Source: an uncultured Bacteroidota bacterium
GTDB lineage: Bacteria; Bacteroidota; Bacteroidia; UKL13-3
Assembly: GCA_903883965.1 (NCBI GenBank)
Contig: CAISCU010000026.1
Span: forward strand, 1-48,837
Reading direction: 5' to 3'
DNA length: 48,837 nt
Position numbers and translations under genes: made by a program. Positions 8,536 to 16,746 of the stretch are shown here, piece by piece. The stretch's first letter is position 1. The number at the start of each line of letters is the position of its first letter. Under the pieces are notes generated by a model. The model was not told the DNA's origin and did not search any database. It saw nothing but the letters and a program-made list of their open reading frames with translations.

Positions 8536-9849
8536 TTACTCTTTTACCTCAAACAATTCTTCTTTACTTACTTTTTGAATTTGATCTCCTTTTTTCAAAA
8601 GTTTTGAGACTACATTGTAAGGGCCAGCAATGATTTCATCGGTAGTATCTATACCATTGATGATTTGAATGTATTTGTCGTCTTGAATGCCGGTTTTAAC
8701 TTGTTTAACCACTGCTTTTGCATTGTTATTTGTGAAAACAACTTCAACTTCTTTATCTGGTCCATCTGTTTGTGTGCTGTCTACTTCTTTATTATTACGT
8801 ACTGTAACAGCTTCAATTGGAACACTCAGTGCGTCTGTAATTTTTGAGGTTTCAATGTCTACACTCGCACTCATACCTGGTCTGAAAACTGATTTGCGTT
8901 TGCCAAATTGGGCTTTTAAATCGGCGTAACTTGAATTGAGGATGCTAATTTTAACTATAAAATTGGTAACTTGGTCTGACGTTGTTGCTGCATTGGTAGT
9001 GGCACTGTTTGCAACTTCTCTCACCAATCCGGTAAATTTTCGGCCAGGGTAGGCATCTACATCTATTTTAACAGTGTCTCCAATTCCTACTTTTACAATG
9101 TCATTTTCGTTTACATCTACATTCACCTGCATTTGGTTTAAATTGGCAATGCGCATCATTTCGGTACCGGCCATTTGAGATGTTCCAACCACCCTTTCTC
9201 CTTTTTCAACACTTAACTTAGAAACAATTCCGTTTACAGGAGAATAAATATTGGTTCTGCTTAAATTTTTCTTGGCTTCACTGAGTGCTGCATTGAAACT
9301 CTTTACACTAAATTCTGCTGCTATGATGTTTTGCTTGCCAGCTTCAACTTCTGCTTTGGCATTTTCAAATGCTGACTTTGCACTTTCAAACTCAGCCTCT
9401 GAAATGAGTTGTTGTGCATGCATCTTTTGATTCCTTTTGAATGCATTTTCAATTTCATTGAATTTGGCTTGAGCTTGGAGTAACCTTGCTCTTGTACTTG
9501 CCAAATTTGCTTTTGTGTTGTTCAAAGATGCTTCACTTCTGTCTAAAGACGACAGGTACAATTCAGGGTCTATTTTTGCCAATAATTTTCCTACAAAAAC
9601 AGAATCGCCTTCTTTTACATACAGTTCCATAATTTCTCCAGATACATCGGAGCTAATTTTTACTTCTTTCTCTGGTTGAATTCGGCCATTTGCAGAAACG
9701 GTTTCTATCAATGTTCTTTTTTCGGCTTTTACACAGTTTACTTTTAATCCTTTCTCTTTCCCAAACCAGCCTGATTTTTTTCCTATTACAGCTATTACCA
9801 ATAAAACCAAAACGGCACCGCCAATGATATAATATATTTTATTTTTCAT
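8536..9849 (-). CDS. efflux periplasmic adaptor (HlyD/MacA-like membrane fusion protein)
   Basis: The 437-residue protein is anchored by one N-terminal transmembrane helix (about residues 5-23). It has the usual adaptor order: a lipoyl-like half, an alpha-helical hairpin rich in A, K, E and Q (about residues 100-200), the second lipoyl half ([20 protein letters not shown]), a beta-barrel and a membrane-proximal domain. The arrangement is closest to MacA-type adaptors of ABC pumps. It starts 7 bases after the TolC-like gene and should bridge that channel to an inner-membrane pump. No MacB-like ABC or RND pump gene is adjacent; the following genes encode glycosyltransferases instead. Confidence 0.87.
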   Translation of the reverse strand: MKNKIYYIIGGAVLVLLVIAVIGKKSGWFGKEKGLKVNCVKAEKRTLIETVSANGRIQPEKEVKISSDVSGEIMELYVKEGDSVFVGKLLAKIDPELYLSSLDRSEASLNNTKANLASTRARLLQAQAKFNEIENAFKRNQKMHAQQLISEAEFESAKSAFENAKAEVEAGKQNIIAAEFSVKSFNAALSEAKKNLSRTNIYSPVNGIVSKLSVEKGERVVGTSQMAGTEMMRIANLNQMQVNVDVNENDIVKVGIGDTVKIDVDAYPGRKFTGLVREVANSATTNAATTSDQVTNFIVKISILNSSYADLKAQFGKRKSVFRPGMSASVDIETSKITDALSVPIEAVTVRNNKEVDSTQTDGPDKEVEVVFTNNNAKAVVKQVKTGIQDDKYIQIINGIDTTDEIIAGPYNVVSKLLKKGDQIQKVSKEELFEVKE

Positions 9850-9856
9850 GTCTTAT

Positions 9857-11305
9857 TTAGTTGAGTTCTTTCCCTAAGTAAAAATCGATTAATTTTTTTC
9901 TGAAGATTAAATTGTATTTGGCTTGGGTATAATCTGTTTGTGCCAATGTGAAATTGCTTTTGGTGTTCAAATAATCGGTAATACCCATTTGACCCATTTC
10001 AAATTGTTGCTGTGCAATTTCAAATGATTCTTTGTTGGCAATGAAATTACTTTTACTAGCGGCATGTTTTTTTTCAGCAAAACTTAAATCTTGGTGTGCC
10101 TTGGTAATTTCTTGGTATAAGCTTTGGTTGGCCTGTCTCAGCGCTAATTTGTTATTTTCTATACCCAATTTTGTTCTTTGAATATTGGCATTCACATTCC
10201 AAGCATTAAATAGGGGTAAGCTGACAGACAGTGAAACCGAAGAGCCTAGGTTTTGTTCAAACTGACTTTTGAATGAAGTGGTTTCGTAGCTACTGTATGT
10301 TGGATATGGCATAAAAACCGAAACCGGTGTTCCGTTGTTGTACCAATAGCCAAATGGGCGGTCTGTAAAAGTTGGGGTCCCAACACCGTATTTGCTTTGC
10401 GATGTATAAAATGAATTGAGACCAGCATTTAAACTGATTCTGGGAGACCTTCCTCCATTGGCAACTAATTTCTCTAACTTTGCACTTTCTACACGCAAAG
10501 TATTGGCCTTTATATTTGGGCTCACTTTTACATATTTTTCAAAAATTACATCAGCCGAAACACTATTAGAATCATTTAAACTGGAATCGTCGTTAATGGG
10601 TGCAATACGCATTGTCGCATCTTTTTGAATATTCAATAAATTACACAATTCTAAATAAGCTAGCTCGCAAGCGTTTTCGGCATTCACCAAATTTGATACT
10701 TGACTGCTGTATTCAGCTTTCAATTGTAACAAACGCGCTTTGTTGCTATTTCCCAATTCATACATTTTTTCTTGTTTTTCAAGTACTTTTTTAGCAGCCT
10801 CTACACGTGCCAAAGCTGCCTCTTTAAGTTCGGTATTTTGGAGAACAGCCAAGTAAGCATTGCAAACGCTTAACTGAATATTGTTGACTGCTTGTTCTAA
10901 ATCTTTTTGATTGGCATTGAGTTTTTTTGCTTGTAAGCGAATGTTATTGCTATTCTGAAACCCATTAAAAAGATTTAAATTGGCATTGATACCTGCCGAA
11001 TTGGTTTGAAACGATTGGTCTTTTTGTGCAGAGTTGGTTTCAGGGTTAATGGCAAAACCCGTCTGCCAACTGTTAGAGAAACTGCCATTGACCGAAGGTA
11101 AAACAGATGCCTTTGCTTGCAAATAGTTCTCTCTCAGTAGTTTGTTTTCAATTAATTTTTGTTGGACATTGATGTTGGCTTCAGTTGCCTGTTGTATACA
11201 TGCTTGCAAAGTCCAGACTTTCTGTTGTTGTCCTTCACTAAAATGAGACAACAAACACGCGAAAACCCAAAATCCAATTCTTTTTTTTAATATTTGAAGT
11301 GCCAT
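9857..11305 (-). CDS. TolC-family outer membrane channel
   Basis: The 482-residue protein has a Sec signal peptide (cleavage near residue 25, after SEGQ) and two outer membrane efflux protein repeats rich in long amphipathic helices. The C-terminal segment QQFEMGQMGITDYLNTK is a strong TolC-family signature. It would form the trimeric outer-membrane exit duct for the adaptor encoded next. The ATG at 11303-11305 is preferred because it is followed by a normal basic n-region (KKR). It is the first gene of the leftward group 11305-6373, and an exact -7 element lies 25-32 bases upstream. Confidence 0.9.
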   Translation of the reverse strand: MALQILKKRIGFWVFACLLSHFSEGQQQKVWTLQACIQQATEANINVQQKLIENKLLRENYLQAKASVLPSVNGSFSNSWQTGFAINPETNSAQKDQSFQTNSAGINANLNLFNGFQNSNNIRLQAKKLNANQKDLEQAVNNIQLSVCNAYLAVLQNTELKEAALARVEAAKKVLEKQEKMYELGNSNKARLLQLKAEYSSQVSNLVNAENACELAYLELCNLLNIQKDATMRIAPINDDSSLNDSNSVSADVIFEKYVKVSPNIKANTLRVESAKLEKLVANGGRSPRISLNAGLNSFYTSQSKYGVGTPTFTDRPFGYWYNNGTPVSVFMPYPTYSSYETTSFKSQFEQNLGSSVSLSVSLPLFNAWNVNANIQRTKLGIENNKLALRQANQSLYQEITKAHQDLSFAEKKHAASKSNFIANKESFEIAQQQFEMGQMGITDYLNTKSNFTLAQTDYTQAKYNLIFRKKLIDFYLGKELN

Positions 11306-11329
11306 CTGTTTGGTTGGATGAAATCAAGG

Positions 11330-11361
11330 CAAAAATAATGTTTAAATATTCATTCCCTCAA
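11330..11361 (-). promoter_or_regulatory. candidate promoter for the tolC/adaptor/glycosyltransferase group
   Basis: Reading leftward, TTG (11361-11359) is followed after 21 bases by TATTTTTG (11337-11330), an exact TAnnTTTG match. The predicted transcript would start near 11323, about 18 bases before the TolC ATG. The element overlaps the first codons of the divergent deacetylase gene, so the two oppositely directed genes share this short sequence. Confidence 0.5.
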
Positions 11362-11955
11362 TTTATCAAATATATTGCTCCAGCGTATACCTGGTGGGCA
11401 AAAACAAAGGATAAAGCCTTGTATTTTACTTTTGATGATGGCCCTCACCCACAAATTACACCTTGGGTTTTGAACGAATTGTCAAAATACAATGCCAAAG
11501 CGAGCTTTTTCTGTGTTGGCGAAAATGTAAAAAAGTATCCCGAAACCTATCAATTGCTCATAGAACAAGGACATGCTGTAGGCAATCACTCCTACAATCA
11601 TTTAAAGGGCTGGGTAACTGATAATGAAGTTTATTTTCAGAACATAGAAAAAGCTGAGGAGTTTATTAAAAGCAAGTACTTTAGGCCTCCTTATGGTAAA
11701 ATGAAACCCAGTCAAACCAAGTTCCTAAAGAAAAAGTATGAGTTAATTATGTGGAGCCATTTGAGCAGAGATTACGAGCCAACATTGAACATACAAACAA
11801 GTTTAAGGGCACTCAAAAAAGCAGGTCCTGGAGCCATTTTTGTATTTCATGACAGCGAAAAATCGTTTTCTAATTTAAAATTACTTTTGCCTGAATTGCT
11901 CCAATATTTCCACAATAAAGGGTATGTATTTCATTCACTCGACCAAAGACCATGA
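11338..11955 (+). CDS. polysaccharide deacetylase (NodB homology domain)
   Basis: With the ATG at 11338 this is a 205-residue protein; a GTG at 11299 in the same frame would overlap the divergent tolC start and is less likely. Carbohydrate esterase 4 motifs are all visible: TFDDGPHP with Asp33-Asp34, GNHSYNHL with the metal ligands His84 and His88, RPPYG at 116-120, and FHDSE with His171. It should remove N-acetyl groups from peptidoglycan or another polysaccharide in a metal-dependent way. No signal peptide is evident, so the site of action is unclear. The next gene, a membrane GT2, overlaps its stop codon (ATGA), which suggests a joint role in making or trimming a surface glycan. Confidence 0.9.
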   Translation: MFKYSFPQFIKYIAPAYTWWAKTKDKALYFTFDDGPHPQITPWVLNELSKYNAKASFFCVGENVKKYPETYQLLIEQGHAVGNHSYNHLKGWVTDNEVYFQNIEKAEEFIKSKYFRPPYGKMKPSQTKFLKKKYELIMWSHLSRDYEPTLNIQTSLRALKKAGPGAIFVFHDSEKSFSNLKLLLPELLQYFHNKGYVFHSLDQRP

Positions 11956-13073
11956 TGTACATTGAACTGATTTGTTTGGTTCTGATTTGGGCTTATTGTG
12001 CCATTCAATTGTTGTTGTTGTACCAGCATTTTTGGCATAAAAACAAATCCCAAACAATAGAAAATCAATTGCCTGCGGTCAGCATTTTAATTCCAGCTCG
12101 CAACGAGGACAAGCATATAAATAGTTGTTTAGAAGCAATCTTTGAGTTGAATTATCCTTTGTCTCAATTGTATATTTTGGTGGGAGATGATGGCTCAACA
12201 GACAATACGTATGCTTTGGCTATAGAATGGAAAAAGCATTTCCCCAATTTTGAATGTATACAAGTCAATCAATTACATGGGAAGGCGCGGGCCAAAGCAA
12301 ATGTCATTGAACATTTGATGCAGGCTGTTCAAACAGAAATTGTATTTGTTACAGATGCAGACATTCAAGTCAATCAAAATTGGATCAAAACTTTGTTGCC
12401 CGAATTCCTAACTGCTGAAATGGTTAGTGGCATTACCATTGTAAAAGGAAATTCTTTGTTTGAATACATGCAGGGTTTTGAATGGCTCTTGGGTTTTTCA
12501 AATTTGGTAAGTTTTGAAAAATTAGGACTACCAAGTACAGCGGTTGGCAACAATATGGCCTTTACCAAAACAGCCTACTATGCTGTTGGAGGGTATGCCA
12601 ATATTGAATTTTCTGTAACGGAAGACCTGGCACTTACTCAGGCATTTCGTAAAAAAGGGTTTCAAATTAAAACAGTAATAAATGCAGAATCATTGAACTT
12701 TTCGACGGCTCAATTGCAGTTAATGGCATTGTTGCATCAGAGGAAAAGATGGCTCATAGGCGCCAAGCAACTCCCAATCATATGGAAAGCGATTTTTTTG
12801 TTACAAGCTTTCTTTATACCGGCATTGATCTTGGTTGCTTTATTTCATTTAAAATTAGCTTTGATTGTATGGTTCGTTAAATCGGTTCTACAAAGTGTTC
12901 AAATTTTATTTTTTAGCAAGCATATTGGGTTTCAAATCAAGCGGTACTTATTACCTTTGTTTATAGTTTACCAAGAATTAGTTTTATTGGCAACAGCCTT
13001 ATTTTATGTACTGCCCATACCCATGAATTGGAAACAAAGAACCTATACCAAACAAAACGAATCCATACTTTAA
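11952..13073 (+). CDS. membrane GT2 family glycosyltransferase
   Basis: This 373-residue enzyme has an N-terminal transmembrane helix (about residues 4-24), a cytoplasmic GT-A domain and two or three C-terminal helices. Processive-type GT2 motifs are present: SILIPARNE, GDDGS (Asp79-Asp80), the DAD metal site (Asp135, Asp137), TED with Asp225 as likely base, and QRKRW at 263-267. The layout resembles BcsA/hyaluronan-synthase relatives and the chitooligosaccharide synthase NodC, which fits its coupling to a NodB-type deacetylase. Two adjacent ATG codons (11952 and 11955) could each start it. The sugar and polymer are unknown. Confidence 0.85.
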   Translation: MMYIELICLVLIWAYCAIQLLLLYQHFWHKNKSQTIENQLPAVSILIPARNEDKHINSCLEAIFELNYPLSQLYILVGDDGSTDNTYALAIEWKKHFPNFECIQVNQLHGKARAKANVIEHLMQAVQTEIVFVTDADIQVNQNWIKTLLPEFLTAEMVSGITIVKGNSLFEYMQGFEWLLGFSNLVSFEKLGLPSTAVGNNMAFTKTAYYAVGGYANIEFSVTEDLALTQAFRKKGFQIKTVINAESLNFSTAQLQLMALLHQRKRWLIGAKQLPIIWKAIFLLQAFFIPALILVALFHLKLALIVWFVKSVLQSVQILFFSKHIGFQIKRYLLPLFIVYQELVLLATALFYVLPIPMNWKQRTYTKQNESIL

Positions 13074-13074
13074 C

Positions 13075-13845
13075 ATGCATTTCATAGATACACATTGTCA
13101 TTTATACGCTGAAGAGTTCAAAGAAGACCGCAAACAAGCAGTTGAAAAAGCAATTCAAAACGGTATTCAGCATTTGTTTTTACCCAATATTGATACCGCA
13201 TCCATACAGCCCATGTTGGATTTGGTTTGGGAGTATCCTTCACATTGTTTTCCAATGATGGGTTTGCACCCTTGTTCTGTAGATGTCCATGTAGATGCTC
13301 AGTTATTTCAAATTCAGAAATGGCTGAAAAAAAGAAAGTTTTATGCAGTAGGTGAAATTGGCCTAGATTATTACTGGAGTACTGAATTCAAAGAGCAACA
13401 AATTATGGCATTCAAAAAACAACTGATGTGGGCTATTCAAACAGATTTACCAGTTGTCATACATTCAAGAAATAGCAATGAAGATGTCATAGCTATTTTA
13501 GAAGAGTTGAAACACCCCAAATTGCGTGGAATTTTTCATTGTTTTGGGGGAACTCTTGAACAAGCAAAGCAATTGATTGCTCTCAATTTTTACATAGGTA
13601 TAGGAGGTGTAGTCACTTATAAAAACAGCGGCTTGGATAAAATTGTAGCAGATATTCCATTAGATAAAATTGTACTTGAAACGGATGCTCCTTATTTAGC
13701 ACCGATGCCATACAGAGGTAAAAGAAATGAGCCCTTTTATTTGATTGAAACCGCAAAAAAAGTTGCAGAAATAAAAGCAGTAGGTTTAAACCAACTCGCA
13801 AATACAACCACAGCCAATGCCAAATTGGTTTTTGGAATTGAATAG
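13075..13845 (+). CDS. TatD-family metal-dependent DNase/hydrolase
   Basis: The 256-residue TIM-barrel protein has the complete metal-site set of the TatD family: His7 and His9 (THCHLY), Glu94 (GEIGLDYY), His130 (VIHSRN), His155 (FHCFGG) and Asp204 (LETDAPYLAP). Relatives are 3'-5' exonucleases acting on DNA, with roles in repair and DNA turnover. Length is normal. It starts one base after the stop of the membrane GT2 gene, so it is probably co-transcribed, without an obvious functional link to the glycan genes. Confidence 0.93.
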   Translation: MHFIDTHCHLYAEEFKEDRKQAVEKAIQNGIQHLFLPNIDTASIQPMLDLVWEYPSHCFPMMGLHPCSVDVHVDAQLFQIQKWLKKRKFYAVGEIGLDYYWSTEFKEQQIMAFKKQLMWAIQTDLPVVIHSRNSNEDVIAILEELKHPKLRGIFHCFGGTLEQAKQLIALNFYIGIGGVVTYKNSGLDKIVADIPLDKIVLETDAPYLAPMPYRGKRNEPFYLIETAKKVAEIKAVGLNQLANTTTANAKLVFGIE

Positions 13846-13906
13846 TGCAAAATTCTGTTTCACTTTTTCATACAAATGCTTAATATTGGTTTAAAATACC
13901 AACGCA

Positions 13907-16666
13907 TTGAAAAAAAATATACTCAGCCTTTTTCTAGTTTTAACTTTATTGTGTACTCAAACCAAAGCACAATCGGTTTTAATTGGCGGAATAGTAAAAG
14001 ATGCTAAAAATTCAGAACCCATCATTGGGGCTGTTTTGACTGTTAAAAACACCAAAATAGGTGCTAGTACAGATTTTGAAGGTCATTTTCAACTCAAGTA
14101 CAATGGGGGGTTCCCGGTTGTATTGGTTGTGAGTTATATGGGTTATCAAACCGATGAAGTGAATTTGATCAAAGCCAGTACCGATTTGGTTGTTAAAATC
14201 AAACAAGATGCCAAGCAACTCAAAGAAGTGAATGTGCGAGATTCTCGCATTACCGAAAAACAAAAGCAGGCACCGCTAACAATTGAAACCATGGATGCCT
14301 TGGCCATTAAACAAACCCCAGCAGCAAATTTTTATGAAGGTTTGGCTCACCTCAAAGGGGTTGACATGACCAGTGCCAGTATTGGATTTAAAATTATCAA
14401 TACCAGGGGGTTTAATAGTACCTCGCCAGTTAGGTCCTTGCAACTCATTGATGGAGTTGACAACCAAAGTCCTGGATTGAATTTTTCTTTGGGTAATTTT
14501 TTAGGCGCCAGTGAATTGGATGTGCAAAAAGTGGATTTAGTTGTAGGCGCCAGTGGTGCCTATTATGGACCAAATGCCTTTAATGGTGTCATTAATATGC
14601 AAAGTAAAAATCCGTTTTTGTTTCCTGGCTTGAGTATACAAACCAGAATTGGAGAACGAGAGTTAATTGAAACCGCTGTTAGATATGCCGAAATTTTAAA
14701 ACCCAATAAATTGGCGTTTAAACTGAATGTATTTAGCATGTCTGCTTTAGATTGGCAGGCCAGAAATTATGATGCCACCACACAATCTCCTGTTGGGGTG
14801 AATAACCCCGGAGGCTATGATGCAGTAAATATTTATGGCGATGAATATTCTAACTCAAGGTTTCGTCAAACTGGATTGTCTTATTTGGGTTATGGTTATG
14901 CCTTGAGAAAAGGCTACAAAGAAGATGATTTGGTTGATTACCACACCAAAAATTTAAAATTGAATGCAGCGTTTCACATCCGTTTTAAAAATGAGAAAGA
15001 ATTGATTCTAGCCTCTAGTATGGGGAATGGAACTACCATTTACCAAGGCGATAACCGATTCAGTTTGAAAGACATTTACTTTTTTCAAAATAAAATTGAG
15101 TTCAGAAAAGAGAACCATTATTTTGTGAGGGCCTATGCTACCCATGAAGATGCAGGCAAAAGTTTTGATGCCTATTCAACCGCATTGCTTTTGCAAAATG
15201 CTGCAAAATCCGATAACAACTGGGCTGCAGACTATGCAGAAAATTGGAACCGTTTTATTTATAACCGCATACAAACCATTCGGCCAAAAATTGGAACCCA
15301 ACCAGCTGGTGTCAGATACGAAGATTATGCCAACCAATACATGCAAGAAAAATTTGCAGATTCATTGAACTATTACCATTGGCTGACCAATCAAATAACC
15401 GATACATCTTACTCCAGTACTAGAGGTGGTAACGACAGGTTAATACCAGGAACTACTGCATTTAACGAGGCTTACCAATCAATCATTTCAAGAACCAACC
15501 GCGAAGGTGGATCCCGCTTTTTTGACAAATCAGCCTTGTACCATGTGATGGGCGAATACCAAAGTATAGTAGCCGGGAACATTGTAAAAGTTGGTGCTAA
15601 TTTTAGGCTGTATGCACCTTTTTCAAAAGGCACCATATTTTTAGATACGGTTCCAAATCAACGCATTTACAACCACGAATTTGGAGCTTATATAGGCATA
15701 GAAAGAAAAGACTTGGACGACCACCTTAAAACGAGTTTTACTTTGAGAGCAGACAAAAACCAAAATTTCAATTTCCTATTTTCACCAGCTGCCACCATGG
15801 TTTATGCCAATCAGGCACATGTGCTCAGAATATCAGTTTCTTCTGCCATTCGCAACCCTACGCTCACCGATCAATACATCAACTTAAATGTGGGCAGGGC
15901 TGTTTTACTGGGTAATTTAAACGGGTTTGACAGTTTGGTAACCATTCCTTCTATGTTAGATGCTTTTAACAATGGCAGAGACAAACTGAGCTATTTCAAT
16001 GTGGATCCCATTCAGCCTGAGCAAGTAAAAACAATTGAACTGGGTTACAGAACCAATTTTACCGATAAATTTTATGTAGACATGAGTTGGTATTATAGCT
16101 GGTATACACATTTTATTGGCTACAAAATTGGGGCTGACATTGATTGGCCAGTTGGTACATTTTTGCCAAACGGATTGCAAGTGTACAGAGTGGCAACCAA
16201 TTCTAAAGATGCAGTTACCACTCAAGGTTTTACCATTGGGCTCAATTATTACCTCAAAAAATACCTGGGTTTTGTTGGTAATTATTCTTGGAATAAATTG
16301 GATAGGATGGGCTCTACAGACCCACTTATTCCGGCATTCAATACCCCTGAACATAAATACAATATTGGCATCAATGGTCGTGACATAGACTTGAATTTTT
16401 TTAATCAGGCTATGAATGGTTTTGGTTACAGTGTCAATTGGAAATGGCAAGAAGGTTTCAATTATGAAGGCTCTCCACAATACACAGGTTCAGTTCCTGC
16501 CTATGGTATGTTAGATGCTCAACTGAATAAATCTTTTTTGAAACAAAAGTTGAGTGTGAAAATAGGTGCCAGTAACCTCTTAGATAACCGTGTTTACCAA
16601 GTTTATGGTGGGCCAAGGGTAGGCAGAATGGGTTATATCAGCATTTTGTTTGAATTGAAAAAGTAA
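13907..16666 (+). CDS. TonB-dependent outer membrane receptor with carboxypeptidase-regulatory-like domain
   Basis: The 919-residue protein starts with a Sec signal peptide ending TKAQ. A CarboxypepD_reg-like beta-sandwich follows (about residues 25-110, with IIGAVLTVKNTKIGASTD and SYMGYQTDEV). Next come a plug domain (about 115-225, with QLIDGVDNQSPG and ASGAYYGPNAFNGVINM) and a 22-strand-type barrel ending in the aromatic-terminated strand ISILFELKK. It imports an unidentified ligand with energy from TonB-ExbBD. The start codon must be TTG at 13907: an in-frame TAA lies at 13892 and the signal peptide begins at that codon. There is no SusD partner. The next gene encodes a secreted hydrolase-fold protein, so the two may share a substrate, but this is inference. 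Confidence 0.9.
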   Translation: MKKNILSLFLVLTLLCTQTKAQSVLIGGIVKDAKNSEPIIGAVLTVKNTKIGASTDFEGHFQLKYNGGFPVVLVVSYMGYQTDEVNLIKASTDLVVKIKQDAKQLKEVNVRDSRITEKQKQAPLTIETMDALAIKQTPAANFYEGLAHLKGVDMTSASIGFKIINTRGFNSTSPVRSLQLIDGVDNQSPGLNFSLGNFLGASELDVQKVDLVVGASGAYYGPNAFNGVINMQSKNPFLFPGLSIQTRIGERELIETAVRYAEILKPNKLAFKLNVFSMSALDWQARNYDATTQSPVGVNNPGGYDAVNIYGDEYSNSRFRQTGLSYLGYGYALRKGYKEDDLVDYHTKNLKLNAAFHIRFKNEKELILASSMGNGTTIYQGDNRFSLKDIYFFQNKIEFRKENHYFVRAYATHEDAGKSFDAYSTALLLQNAAKSDNNWAADYAENWNRFIYNRIQTIRPKIGTQPAGVRYEDYANQYMQEKFADSLNYYHWLTNQITDTSYSSTRGGNDRLIPGTTAFNEAYQSIISRTNREGGSRFFDKSALYHVMGEYQSIVAGNIVKVGANFRLYAPFSKGTIFLDTVPNQRIYNHEFGAYIGIERKDLDDHLKTSFTLRADKNQNFNFLFSPAATMVYANQAHVLRISVSSAIRNPTLTDQYINLNVGRAVLLGNLNGFDSLVTIPSMLDAFNNGRDKLSYFNVDPIQPEQVKTIELGYRTNFTDKFYVDMSWYYSWYTHFIGYKIGADIDWPVGTFLPNGLQVYRVATNSKDAVTTQGFTIGLNYYLKKYLGFVGNYSWNKLDRMGSTDPLIPAFNTPEHKYNIGINGRDIDLNFFNQAMNGFGYSVNWKWQEGFNYEGSPQYTGSVPAYGMLDAQLNKSFLKQKLSVKIGASNLLDNRVYQVYGGPRVGRMGYISILFELKK

Positions 16667-16695
16667 ACAGATAATAAGCAATCCATTTCTTTTGT

Positions 16696-16724
16696 TTGTT
16701 TTATAGTTTTTTACCACTATCTTG
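16696..16724 (+). promoter_or_regulatory. candidate promoter for the T9SS-exported hydrolase-like gene
   Basis: TTG at 16696-16698 and TATCTTG at 16718-16724 are separated by 19 bases, the spacing of the Bacteroidota consensus; the -7 box lacks one T of TAnnTTTG. The predicted start near 16731 would leave a leader of about 16 bases before the ATG at 16747. Confidence 0.4.
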
Positions 16725-16746
16725 AATAAAATTTAAATTTTCAATC

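Noticed and set aside
11299-11337. GTG-initiated N-terminal extension of the deacetylase
   Set aside because: It would overlap the divergent TolC start codon and add residues without any family match; the ATG at 11338 gives the normal protein.
15956-16480. Open frame of 174 codons on the minus strand
   Set aside because: It lies wholly within the TonB receptor gene in antisense, has no family resemblance, and the receptor frame is certain.
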